Source of the DNA: SZUA-152 sp964401355
GTDB lineage: Bacteria > Pseudomonadota > Gammaproteobacteria > SZUA-152
Direction: 5' to 3'
Assembly (NCBI GenBank): GCA_964401355.1
Contig: CAYNYJ010000030.1
Span: 1-38,611 of the forward strand
DNA length: 38,611 bases
Position 1 is the stretch's first letter. Every line of letters starts with the position of its first letter. The notes under the pieces are model-generated. The model was given only the letters and a program-made list of their open reading frames with translations, was not told where the DNA came from and searched no databases. Shown here piece by piece: positions 1-8,791 of the stretch. The translations under genes were made by a program, and so were the position numbers.

Positions 1-68
1 CGACGAATTTTGAATCCCAAGCTGACACATCCAGAATTATTAGAGGTGCCCTTAAGAAACCGCTCATC

Positions 69-506
69 ATGACGATTCCCACCACCCCAAAACTCACGGT
101 CGATATTATTATCGAATTGGCGGATCAACCGGGCCGACCCATCCTGCTGATCGAACGCAAATATCCGCCCCTGGGCTGGGCCTTGCCCGGAGGCTTTGTC
201 GATGTCGGCGAAACCCTGGAACAGGCCGCGGTGCGTGAGGCCGCCGAAGAAATATCCCTCAACGTGACGCTCAGCCTCCTGCTCGGGTGTTATTCCGATC
301 CGGCCCGTGATTCCCGAAACCATACCGTAAGCGCCGTGTATATTGCCGAGGCGCAGGGTACACCTGATGCCGCTGACGATGCCGCAGCAGTACAGTCATT
401 CCTGCCAACAGCGCTACCAACACCCCTGGCTTTTGATCATGGTCTGATCCTGGCGGACTATTTGCGTTATCGACAAAATGGCGAACGCACGCCATTGAGA
501 GACTAA
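69..506 (+). CDS. Nudix hydrolase
   Basis: A 145-residue protein of the Nudix superfamily, which hydrolyses nucleoside diphosphates linked to another group. The Nudix box is clear at about residues 40-63: GGFVDVGE, then seven residues, then REAAEEIS. The metal-binding RExxEE core is intact. The usual glycine near the end of the box is serine here. The N-terminal strand (LTVDIIIEL) and the GWALPGG turn resemble ADP-ribose pyrophosphatase-like Nudix proteins, but the substrate cannot be read from the sequence. The ATG start at 69 begins the conserved fold and has only a weak ribosome binding site. The first 68 bases of the window hold no recognisable gene. Confidence 0.88.
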   Translation: MTIPTTPKLTVDIIIELADQPGRPILLIERKYPPLGWALPGGFVDVGETLEQAAVREAAEEISLNVTLSLLLGCYSDPARDSRNHTVSAVYIAEAQGTPDAADDAAAVQSFLPTALPTPLAFDHGLILADYLRYRQNGERTPLRD

Positions 507-612
507 AAATCTAAAACCGGTCTAAAGTTTCCCCGGCATTTGCCGATAATGGCTACAATCAAATGAATGGGCTCCCAACCCATGTTCGTCATCACCAGAA
601 AAGACCACCTCC

Positions 613-1821
613 GTGCCCGATATTTTCATTGCTCGACAACCCATTTACGATCGTCACCTGCGCGTCTATGCCTACGAGCTGTTGTATCGCTCCAGTGAAC
701 TCAACGAAGCCGTTATCAAAGACGGTGACGACGCCACCTCGCAAGTACTGATTAATGCCTTGATGGAAATCGGTTTGCCGGAGCTGGTGGGAGAGGCGCT
801 AGCATTCATTAACCTCACCAGGCAGCACATCATCCAGGGCCTGCCAAGTTCTCTCGTGCGAGACAAGATAGTGTTGGAGGTGCTCGAAGACGTAACACCG
901 GACGCGGCGTTGATCAGCGCACTGAAAGCTCTCAAGCAAGCCGGTTATACCATCGCCCTCGATGATTTCATTTACGCGGAAGACAAACATCCGCTGGTCG
1001 AGCTTGCCGACATCGTCAAGCTCGATATACTGGCCCTACCCGGCGCAGCACTGGCGGACCAGGTTAAAACACTGCGTCCCCTAGGGGTACAGCTGCTAGC
1101 GGAGAAAGTCGAAACTCCCGAGCAGTACGAATACTGCAAGGCGCTCGGCTTTGATTATTTTCAGGGGTATTTTTTCTGCAAGCCGCACATCGTCAAGGGC
1201 ACACGCACCTCGACCAGCCGCATGGCGATCATGCAGCTACTCACCAAATTACAGAACCCGAATCTGGAGCTGGGCGAGTTGCAAGACCTGATCTTGCAGG
1301 ATGTATCGCTGTCCTATCGCATTCTGCGCTACATCAATTCAGCACATTTCAGCATCGGTAAAAAAATTGAGTCCATGCAACAGGCCATCAGTCTGCTGGG
1401 ACTCAACACCATCAAAACCTGGGTATCGATACTGGCCATGTCCAGTATCGATGACAAACCCTACGAACTGATTCTCACTTCGCTGATTCGCGCCCGAATG
1501 TGTGAGCTGCTTTCCGCCGACACTAGCATTTCGGCTGAAAACGCTTTTACCGTCGGCCTGTTTTCGACCCTGGATGCCTTCATCGACCAAACGCTGGAAA
1601 CCATCCTTGCCGCCCTGCCATTAACCGATACGCTCCACGATGCACTACTTCATAACCGTGGGGAATTGGGCCAGCTACTCACCTTGACGCTGAATTACGA
1701 GCGCGGCCAATGGCAGAAAATCCCGAACACGCTATTTGACGCCACCACCCTGCGTACCGCCTACCTCACATCCATACGCTGGGCCGGTAATATCAGTGAC
1801 GGCTTGGTCAGCAAATCATAA
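613..1821 (+). CDS. EAL-HDOD (YuxH-type) c-di-GMP signalling protein
   Basis: A 402-residue cytoplasmic protein with an N-terminal EAL domain (about 1-200) and a C-terminal HDOD domain (about 205-390). Several EAL catalytic positions are visible: the E and R of YELLYR, the N of FINLT, the E of VLEVLE, the pair in LDDF, the K of VKLD, EKVET and the Q of YFQGYFF. The loop-6 segment, normally DFGTGYSS, reads DFIYAEDKHPL, so phosphodiesterase activity may be weak or lost, as in many YuxH-type proteins. The start is a GTG at 613; MPDIFIARQPI is the typical beginning of this family. A globin-coupled diguanylate cyclase lies about 2 kb downstream on the other strand. Confidence 0.85.
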   Translation: MPDIFIARQPIYDRHLRVYAYELLYRSSELNEAVIKDGDDATSQVLINALMEIGLPELVGEALAFINLTRQHIIQGLPSSLVRDKIVLEVLEDVTPDAALISALKALKQAGYTIALDDFIYAEDKHPLVELADIVKLDILALPGAALADQVKTLRPLGVQLLAEKVETPEQYEYCKALGFDYFQGYFFCKPHIVKGTRTSTSRMAIMQLLTKLQNPNLELGELQDLILQDVSLSYRILRYINSAHFSIGKKIESMQQAISLLGLNTIKTWVSILAMSSIDDKPYELILTSLIRARMCELLSADTSISAENAFTVGLFSTLDAFIDQTLETILAALPLTDTLHDALLHNRGELGQLLTLTLNYERGQWQKIPNTLFDATTLRTAYLTSIRWAGNISDGLVSKS

Positions 1822-1871
1822 CCGCTCGTTGAGCGACCTGCGCCAAGCCTGCTCGCTCTGGTTAATCTTCG

Positions 1872-3941
1872 TCAACTTTCGTTAACCTTTGTTAACAGCA
1901 GGCTACCCCCCGCATCCGGGCTGCAACGCCAGCCCGCAGCCAGATACGTGGTCGATACCGTTTCGGTAATCAAGGCCGGGCCGGTGATGACCTGACTCAA
2001 ATCCGCCCGCCCATACACCGGCAATGCGGCATCAGCACGTATTTCCGGCATCGTCTTTTTCTGCTGGGGCACAGGCGGGTGCAAATCCACTACGGGCGGC
2101 ACACTCTGCACCTTGCTGCGCAGGGTCACCAGCTCCACCGGCTGTTGCAGACGATGACCGTATAAAGCCGCATGGCGCTGATGGAACAGGGCCACGGTCT
2201 CGGCAATTCCCAGCCAAGAAATATTAATCGTGTAAGACTGACCGCGGTATCGACAATCCACGCTGGCCCGCAGCTGCATGGTATCGGGCGGCACCCCTTC
2301 TTCCGACAGGGCCTGACGACCGCGCGCCGCCAACTGCTCAAATTCGTGTTCCAGATGCTCCATCAAGCCATTCAGCTTGCGTTGCAAAGAGCCCCCATCG
2401 GCATCATCCGGCAATAATTGATTGATGGTCAGCGAATGAAAGCGGGCACGTGGCGCCACCAGCATCCCCAAGGCCGACAACACCCCGGCATGGATCGGTA
2501 CCAGGGCCTGCGACATGCCCAGCGCCTCCGCCAGGGCACAGACGTGCAGCCCACCCGCGCCACCAAAGGACACCAGAGTCAGCTGTTGCGGATCCACTCC
2601 GCGCTGTACCGACATCACCCGCAAAGCGCGCACCATGTGTTCATTAGCCAGGTCGATAATGCCCTGCGCAGCAGTTTCGATACTCAGGCCCAGGGCATCG
2701 GCCACCCGCGCCACCGCAGCCTTCGCGGCATTCTCATCCAAACTCATGCCACCACCCAAAAAGGCCTCACTGCGTAATCGCCCCAACACCAGATTGGCAT
2801 CGGTCACGGTCGGCTCCGCGCCCCCCCGGCCATAACACGCAGGCCCCGGATCGGCCCCGGCAGACTGCGGGCCCACCTGCAACAAGCCCCCGGCGTCCAC
2901 CCGGGCAATGGAGCCGCCGCCAGCACCGATGGTGTGCATGTCCACCATGGGCACGCCGACGGGGTAGGGGCCGATGCGGCCTTCGGTAGTCAGCGGTAAA
3001 TCGCTGAGGGGTAAATCACTGGAGGGCATGTCACTGTGACCACGACCATTCTGGTTGGGCGGGTCATCTAGCAGCGCCACGTCCGTCGAGGTACCGCCCA
3101 TGTCAAAGCTCAGCAGCCGATAACAGCCCGCGAGATGGCCCACGTATTTAGCCCCGGCCAAACCACCGGCTGGCCCGGACAACAACATGTGCACCGCCTC
3201 GTCACCCGCCTGCTCGGCACCGATGGTGCCACCGGCGCTTTGCATCACCGTCACCTGCGCCTTAGGAATTTTTACCCGTAAACCCGCGCACAATCGCCGC
3301 AGATAACCCTGTACTAGCGGGCCGACGCTGGCATTCAACCAGGTGGTGATGCCGCGCTCATATTCGCGGTACTCGGGCAAAATGTGCGACGAGCGAGACA
3401 CGAAAATGCCCTCGGGCACGATCTCGGCGATGGCCTTTTCAAAACGGTCATCGAGATAGGAAAACAGTAGATTGATGGCCACCGCCTGGGGGGCCAGCTT
3501 TTTTAAGCGGGTGCGCAAAGTCTGTAACTGCGCTGCGCTCAAATCCTCCACGACGCTGCCATCGGCGGCCAGACGCCCCCCGGTTTCCAGGCACAGTTCG
3601 CGTGGCACCGGTGGCACTACCGGCGGAGGGTTGAGATTGTAGAGTTCACGACGAGCCTGTCGGCCGATGGTGAGCAGGTCACGCAGGCCAGTATTGGTGA
3701 TAAAGATGGTGCGCACCCCTTTGCCCTCCAGCACTGCATTAGTGGCGACCGTGGAACCGTGCACCAACAGCAGATCCTGATCATCACTCAGCCCCAGTTC
3801 CGCGATGCCCTGCAAGATCGCCTGTTCCGGGGCCTTGGGGGTCGATAGCACCTTGTGCACACGCAAAGGTGACAGGGCCCGCGCATCGAGCAACACAAAA
3901 TCGGTGAAGGTTCCCCCGGTATCAACGCCCAATAAACGCAT
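1872..3941 (-). CDS. Hydantoinase/oxoprolinase family protein (HyuA-like subunit)
   Basis: A 689-residue protein of the ASKHA-fold hydantoinase A/oxoprolinase family, which uses ATP to open cyclic amides such as hydantoins or 5-oxoproline. The start MRLLGVDTGGTFTDF is the N-terminal phosphate loop; a second glycine-rich motif, SFDMGGTSTDVAL, lies near residue 280 and AGGGSIARVD near 345. Length matches a HyuA-type alpha subunit. The partner HyuB subunit, usually adjacent, is absent on both sides. Residues about 292-318 hold a low-complexity stretch (DMPSSDLPLSDLPL). The gene starts five bases after the diguanylate cyclase stop, so the two are probably cotranscribed. The substrate is not known. 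Confidence 0.87.
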   Translation of the reverse strand: MRLLGVDTGGTFTDFVLLDARALSPLRVHKVLSTPKAPEQAILQGIAELGLSDDQDLLLVHGSTVATNAVLEGKGVRTIFITNTGLRDLLTIGRQARRELYNLNPPPVVPPVPRELCLETGGRLAADGSVVEDLSAAQLQTLRTRLKKLAPQAVAINLLFSYLDDRFEKAIAEIVPEGIFVSRSSHILPEYREYERGITTWLNASVGPLVQGYLRRLCAGLRVKIPKAQVTVMQSAGGTIGAEQAGDEAVHMLLSGPAGGLAGAKYVGHLAGCYRLLSFDMGGTSTDVALLDDPPNQNGRGHSDMPSSDLPLSDLPLTTEGRIGPYPVGVPMVDMHTIGAGGGSIARVDAGGLLQVGPQSAGADPGPACYGRGGAEPTVTDANLVLGRLRSEAFLGGGMSLDENAAKAAVARVADALGLSIETAAQGIIDLANEHMVRALRVMSVQRGVDPQQLTLVSFGGAGGLHVCALAEALGMSQALVPIHAGVLSALGMLVAPRARFHSLTINQLLPDDADGGSLQRKLNGLMEHLEHEFEQLAARGRQALSEEGVPPDTMQLRASVDCRYRGQSYTINISWLGIAETVALFHQRHAALYGHRLQQPVELVTLRSKVQSVPPVVDLHPPVPQQKKTMPEIRADAALPVYGRADLSQVITGPALITETVSTTYLAAGWRCSPDAGGSLLLTKVNES

Positions 3942-3946
3942 CGGGA

Positions 3947-4993
3947 CTACGCCACTTCAACTCGGTCTCGACCCGCCGCTTTGGCAGCATATAAAGCCTG
4001 ATCGGCACGGGCAATCACGGTCTCGGCGCTGTCACCCAGCCTGGCCTCACTCACCCCCAAGCTCAGCGTGACCCGCACTTCCAGGCCTTGCAGGTTGATC
4101 GGCTGCCCAGACACATGCTGTCGAATACGCTCTGCCACCTGCTTCGCAACATCCAGGCTCGAACCATGAAGCAACAACAAAAACTCCTCTCCACCATAAC
4201 GGCCGATACTATCGACATCACGCAAGCCAGAACGCATCCGTCGCGACACTTCCACCAGCACTTTGTCACCCACCGGGTGGCCGTGGGTATCATTCACCTT
4301 TTTGAAGAAATCGATATCGGCCATCACTGCCACCACCTTCGCTGCGGGCGTTTGTTGCAATGTTGTTTCCAGTTCCCCGACAATGGTTTTGTGGTTCGCC
4401 AAACACGTCAGTGAATCCGTGCACGCCGCCAGGCGTAATCTGCGTTGTTGATGCTGCGACCGGTCCAGTGACTCTTCCAGCGACTGCACCTGTGCCAGAT
4501 GATAGGTTTCAATGGCAAGCGACATATCCAAAACAATGATTTTATGCAAAAATTCCGTAAGTTGACGCGCCTCAGGGTGTTGAGAATCAATACGTTCAAG
4601 GATCAACTGAGCCAGACGGCGATAGGCGCACTGATACAGACTCAGGCTCAAACCCACCCAAACGTGGGCCTGTCCAACCCGCAGGCGTGACTCAAAATAC
4701 TCCGGCTGCGCAAAATCAACGCCCAACGACAACAAATGACGCGACTGCGTCTGACGCAAATGAACGAGCAGTTCCTCGTCCTGCAAAAAACTGCGGGCTT
4801 CATCCAGGGTCATCAGCCAATCATAAAAATGTTCAATAATTTCGGTGATGTGCGGCTGTATGATATCGTCTTGTAATTGCTGGGCGAGTTGTTGGGTCGT
4901 GGCAGGGTCAACCACTTCCAGCTCTAACCACTGCAAGCGCTGTTTGATTTTTTCCGCGGTGAAACCGTATTTCTCACAATAAGGCAAAGACAT
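3947..4993 (-). CDS. Globin-coupled diguanylate cyclase (haem sensor-GGDEF)
   Basis: Makes c-di-GMP from two GTP under control of a haem-globin oxygen sensor. From the chosen ATG (348 residues), the protoglobin domain covers about 10-160; the proximal histidine is likely His110 in GQAHVWVGLSL, a position conserved in globin-coupled sensors. The GGDEF domain follows at about 190-345, with active site GGEEF (267-271) and an inhibitory I-site RDVD (258-261). Both are intact, so it should be active and product-inhibited. A TTG start seven codons upstream (5014) is possible; I prefer the ATG at 4993. The hyuA-like gene follows after five bases, and the exporter operon diverges on the other side. 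Confidence 0.88.
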   Translation of the reverse strand: MSLPYCEKYGFTAEKIKQRLQWLELEVVDPATTQQLAQQLQDDIIQPHITEIIEHFYDWLMTLDEARSFLQDEELLVHLRQTQSRHLLSLGVDFAQPEYFESRLRVGQAHVWVGLSLSLYQCAYRRLAQLILERIDSQHPEARQLTEFLHKIIVLDMSLAIETYHLAQVQSLEESLDRSQHQQRRLRLAACTDSLTCLANHKTIVGELETTLQQTPAAKVVAVMADIDFFKKVNDTHGHPVGDKVLVEVSRRMRSGLRDVDSIGRYGGEEFLLLLHGSSLDVAKQVAERIRQHVSGQPINLQGLEVRVTLSLGVSEARLGDSAETVIARADQALYAAKAAGRDRVEVA

Positions 4994-5115
4994 ATTCACA
5001 ACCCTGGTTACCAACAGCCCCCCGTGAAGGACACCTTTTTTGAACTTTATATCTATAAATATATCACAGGCGAGTGTTACCGCTGACAGACGGACAACGA
5101 ACCAATAGCAATAAA

Positions 5116-6150
5116 ATGATAAACGACTCTCCCAACGACACGCTCATCAAAGTCGAACAACTCACCCGCTATTTTGGTTCTTCAGCTGGCTCTTCAAAAA
5201 ATGCCTCGCGCGCTGCCGTCGACAACATCAGTTTCGAAGTCCGTCGCGGTGAAGTGCTGGGATTTCTCGGCCCCAATGGCGCGGGCAAATCCACCACCAT
5301 GCGCATGATCACCGGCAATCTGGCACCCAGCCATGGTCGTATCACCATCAATGGCATCGACATCCTCGATCAGCCCAAACGCGCTAAAGCGCACATTGGC
5401 TTCCTGCCGGAACAGCCCCCCCTGTATCGCGAACTGAGTGTTGATGAGTACCTGCAATTTTGCGCACGGCTGCATCGTATTGCCCGGCCGCAACAGGCCG
5501 CAGCGGTCGATAGCGCAAAGCAGCGCTGCGGTTTGTCGGATGTGGGCAAACGCCTGATCGGCAACCTGTCCAAGGGTTACCAGCAGCGCGTTGGCATCGC
5601 CCAGGCCATTATCCATTCACCGGCGGTGGTGGTACTGGATGAGCCCACGGTGGGGCTTGATCCCATCCAGATCCGCGAAATTCGTCAGCTGATCCGCGAA
5701 CTTAGCCAGGACAACGGCGTGATACTCAGCACCCATATCCTGCCCGAGGTGCAAGCCACCTGTGATCGTGTACAGATCATCAATCAGGGACGCCTGGTGC
5801 TCAGTGACAGCATTGAGGGTCTGACCCGACACATGCAGACCTCCAGTTTATGTTTACGCACCACCCATACCCCCAATCTCGATACCTTACGGGCCATTGA
5901 AGGCATTGAGACGATTGAGTCCCTCGATGACGGCATCTTACAGATACAGCACCGGCCAGAAATCAATCCCGCATCGGCCGTGGCGCAGGCCGTCGTTGCT
6001 CATGATTGGGGCTTGCTGGAACTGACCCCGCAACGACGCTCACTGGAAGATATTTTTGTCGATATCACCACCAGCGAGCCTATGGAAATCAACACAAACA
6101 ATGATTCCAACACCGCAGCAGAAAATACAAAAGAGGCAAACATCCGATGA
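5116..6150 (+). CDS. ABC transporter ATP-binding protein (GldA-like)
   Basis: The ATPase of a Gld-type ABC exporter. It has Walker A GPNGAGKST, signature LSKGYQQRVGIAQA, Walker B VVVLDEPTVGLDP and the switch histidine in ILSTHILPE. After the nucleotide-binding domain a C-terminal extension of about 100 residues ends in a low-complexity Asn/Glu tail. The ATG at 5116 is chosen over a GTG at 5074 because the conserved fold begins soon after it (LIKVEQLTRYFG). The stop overlaps the permease start (ATGA, 6147-6150), so the two are translationally coupled. The substrate of this transporter class outside gliding bacteria is unknown. Confidence 0.9.
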   Translation: MINDSPNDTLIKVEQLTRYFGSSAGSSKNASRAAVDNISFEVRRGEVLGFLGPNGAGKSTTMRMITGNLAPSHGRITINGIDILDQPKRAKAHIGFLPEQPPLYRELSVDEYLQFCARLHRIARPQQAAAVDSAKQRCGLSDVGKRLIGNLSKGYQQRVGIAQAIIHSPAVVVLDEPTVGLDPIQIREIRQLIRELSQDNGVILSTHILPEVQATCDRVQIINQGRLVLSDSIEGLTRHMQTSSLCLRTTHTPNLDTLRAIEGIETIESLDDGILQIQHRPEINPASAVAQAVVAHDWGLLELTPQRRSLEDIFVDITTSEPMEINTNNDSNTAAENTKEANIR

Positions 6151-6899
6151 TTTTTACTCTCGCCGCGCGTGAACTACGATCGATGTTTCTGTCGCCACTC
6201 GCCTGGGTAATACTGGCGGTGATTACCGCCCTCAACGCCTATTTCTTTTTACTCTACGTTGACATCTATTTGCAGTTACAACCTCGGCTCGCCGCCGCCC
6301 CCAACGGCCCCGGCATCACGGACATCATCGTTGCACCTTTATTCAGCACCACCGCCACCATCTTGTTGTTGGTCACGCCGTTATTAACCATGCGGCTGAT
6401 TAGCGAAGAACGGCGCGCACAAACTCTGAGCCTGTTGATGAGCGCCCCGATCTCCATGAGTGAAATCATCATCGGCAAGTTTTTAGGCGTATTCACCTTT
6501 ATCCTGATGATGCTGGCACTGATTGCACTCATGCCCCTGAGCCTGCTCGCGGGCGGTTCACTGGATCTAGGATTATGGGCATCGGGCCTGCTGGGGTTGG
6601 TATTATTGATCGCCAGTTTTTGCAGCATCGGCCTGTATATTTCCACCCTCACCCGCCAACCCACCGTCGCCGCCATCGCCACCTTTGGTCTGTTACTGTT
6701 GTTGTGGATTATCAATCTGGCCGGCAGCGCCGGTTCTGGCGGCGGCGAAGCGCTGGCTTACCTGTCATTACTCAGCCACTATCAACCGTTGTTGCGAGGC
6801 GTATTCAGTAGCACCGATATTTTTTATTACCTGTTGCTGATCGGCAGTTGCCTGACGCTAAGTGTGCGCCGGCTAGATGCTGATCGTTTGCAGCATTAA
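6147..6899 (+). CDS. ABC-2 type permease (GldF-like)
   Basis: A 250-residue integral membrane protein with about six hydrophobic segments. It begins MIFTLAARELRSMFLSPLAW, the usual start of GldF-like permeases, and carries the motif LISEERRAQTLSLLMSAPIS, which couples the permease to its ATPase. It overlaps the ATPase gene by four bases. Together they form the membrane part of the exporter whose accessory proteins are encoded at 7327-9643. It is a normal length for the family and shows no damage. Confidence 0.88.
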   Translation: MIFTLAARELRSMFLSPLAWVILAVITALNAYFFLLYVDIYLQLQPRLAAAPNGPGITDIIVAPLFSTTATILLLVTPLLTMRLISEERRAQTLSLLMSAPISMSEIIIGKFLGVFTFILMMLALIALMPLSLLAGGSLDLGLWASGLLGLVLLIASFCSIGLYISTLTRQPTVAAIATFGLLLLLWIINLAGSAGSGGGEALAYLSLLSHYQPLLRGVFSSTDIFYYLLLIGSCLTLSVRRLDADRLQH

Positions 6900-6933
6900 C
6901 TTTTAATACCTAGCCACAAGGAATGTGAACAAC

Positions 6934-7290
6934 ATGGACAAACATCTCTATTATTATCGCGCCGAAGTACAATCCGTTTATGACGGTGACACCTGCACCC
7001 TCAACATCGATCTGGGTTTAGGCACATGGGCGCATAACGAAAAAATACGTCTGGCGCGCATTAATACCCCTGAGCTACGGGGTGCCGAACGTCCTGAGGG
7101 ATTGAAAGCGCGCGATTTTTTACGCGAGAAAATCGATGGTCAGCAAGTGTTGATCAGCACCTTGCGGGACAAAAAAGGCAAGTATGGTCGTTATATTGCC
7201 GATATCTGGCTTCGACAGGACGACGGTAATTACGTCAATATGAACGATGAATTGGTCAAGGCCGGGCACGCTCAATATGTGCAATATTAA
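6934..7290 (+). CDS. Staphylococcal nuclease-like (SNase) protein
   Basis: A 118-residue OB-fold protein of the thermonuclease family, which cleaves DNA or RNA phosphodiesters. Conserved features are VYDGDTCTL (calcium-site Asp), IRLARINTPE (the catalytic Arg35 and Glu43 equivalents) and the KYGRYIADI segment with the Arg87 equivalent. The Asp40 equivalent is Asn, a common variant. There is no signal peptide, so it should be cytoplasmic as it stands. The ATG at 6934 follows AAGGA at a good distance; a GTG at 6925 is too close to that site. It sits between the permease and the GldG-like gene, an odd place for a nuclease. Confidence 0.85.
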   Translation: MDKHLYYYRAEVQSVYDGDTCTLNIDLGLGTWAHNEKIRLARINTPELRGAERPEGLKARDFLREKIDGQQVLISTLRDKKGKYGRYIADIWLRQDDGNYVNMNDELVKAGHAQYVQY

Positions 7291-7326
7291 TTAGGAAATC
7301 CGTAGTAACTTTATGTTTATAGCCTC

Positions 7327-8745
7327 ATGCTTATAACGACAAAAACCCGGCGCAATCAGCGTCTGGGAAATGTACTGTTTTTGATGTTGTTTCTCAGCAT
7401 CATCGGGCTGCTGGCCTGGCTGAGTACGCGTTACAGCTTTGAGGCGGATTGGACCGCCAGCGGCCGCAATAGCCTGTCGGAAGCCAGCACGGTGTTGCTG
7501 ACCAAACTCACCGATCCCATTACTATTACCAGTTATGCAACAGAGCAGGGCAGTGTACGCCAAGCGGTCTCGGAACTGATTGGCAAATATCAGCGACACA
7601 AAACAGATTTGACCCTGCAATTTATCAACCCTGACCTGCAACCCAATACGGTGCGAGCGCTGGGCATCAGCATTAATGGTGAACTGGTGGTGGAATATCA
7701 GGGGCGCAGCGAGCATCTCAAAAATCTGTCGGAGCAGGGACTCACTAACAGCTTGCAACGACTGGCGCGCAGCGGTGAGCGCTGGCTGGTGTTTCTTGAA
7801 GGTCACGGCGAACGCAAGCCGCGGGGCACCGCCAATCACGATCTGGCACAATGGACACAGCATTTGACCAACAAGGGTTTTAAGATTCAGAGCCACAACC
7901 TGGTGCAAAATCCGCAACTGCCCGCCAATACCCGGGTGCTGATCCTGGCCAGTCCACAGCTCAATTTATTACCCGGTGAAGTGGCGCTCATTAACCAGTA
8001 TCTCGATGCCGGTGGTAATTTGCTGTGGCTGAGCGATCCGTCAGACCAACAATCATCCACCAACGCCACCGAACTCCACGGTCTCGCACCGCTGGCCCGG
8101 CAACTCGGCATTGAATTTCAACCCGGCACGATCGTCGATCCCAGCACCCAGATGCTGGGTGTCAGTGATCCGCGTTTTGCCCTGGTCGCCGATTACCCCA
8201 GCCATGCCATTACCCAAAACATCGACAGTTTGAGTCTTTTTCCGCAAAGCCACGGCTTGACCGTAACCCCGGCTCCCGGCTGGCAAAGTCACCGCCTGTT
8301 ACAAACCGAAGCGCGCAGCTGGTCTGAAACCGGCACGCTGTCCGGCACTCTGCAATTCGATGTGGGCAAGGATATCAGCGGTCCGCTGATTCTGGGGGTA
8401 GCGTTGAACCGCTCACTCTCCGTCGAAACGGCAACGCCCGATGACAGCACGCAAAATTCTCCCCAGCCACCTACACAACAACGCGTGGTGGTGATCGGCG
8501 ACGGCGATTTTCTCGCCAATGCCTATCTGGGTAACGGCGCTAATTTGTCGTTAGGCGTCAACATCATCAATTGGCTTGCCCGTGATGATCAACTGATTCA
8601 CATCCCGGTACGCATCCGCAATGACCGCAGCCTTGAATTATCCCCTTTGGCACAGGGCATCATCGGTATCGGCTTTTTGCTGGTGTTACCACTGTTATTC
8701 AGCGCTGCCGGTTTCCTGGTCTGGTGGCGGCGACGTAATCGCTGA
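7327..8745 (+). CDS. GldG-like ABC transporter auxiliary protein
   Basis: A 472-residue protein of the GldG / ABC-type uncharacterised transport auxiliary family. It has one N-terminal membrane helix (GNVLFLMLFLSIIGLLAWL), a large periplasmic region and a C-terminal helix ending in the basic tail WWRRRNR. The periplasmic part contains DPITITSYAT and VVVIGDGDFLANAYLG, typical of this family. In Gld-type exporters it partners the ATPase and permease encoded upstream and the DUF4340 protein downstream. Its molecular role is not settled. The spacing to the DUF4340 gene is 46 bases. Confidence 0.82.
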   Translation: MLITTKTRRNQRLGNVLFLMLFLSIIGLLAWLSTRYSFEADWTASGRNSLSEASTVLLTKLTDPITITSYATEQGSVRQAVSELIGKYQRHKTDLTLQFINPDLQPNTVRALGISINGELVVEYQGRSEHLKNLSEQGLTNSLQRLARSGERWLVFLEGHGERKPRGTANHDLAQWTQHLTNKGFKIQSHNLVQNPQLPANTRVLILASPQLNLLPGEVALINQYLDAGGNLLWLSDPSDQQSSTNATELHGLAPLARQLGIEFQPGTIVDPSTQMLGVSDPRFALVADYPSHAITQNIDSLSLFPQSHGLTVTPAPGWQSHRLLQTEARSWSETGTLSGTLQFDVGKDISGPLILGVALNRSLSVETATPDDSTQNSPQPPTQQRVVVIGDGDFLANAYLGNGANLSLGVNIINWLARDDQLIHIPVRIRNDRSLELSPLAQGIIGIGFLLVLPLLFSAAGFLVWWRRRNR

Positions 8746-8791
8746 GTATTTTTAAGCGCTCTTTCATGACAACAACGACACTCAACACACC

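Noticed and set aside
7291..7917. A 208-codon minus-strand frame over the GldG-like gene.
   Set aside because: Shadow of the real gene on the plus strand, which has membrane helices and family motifs.
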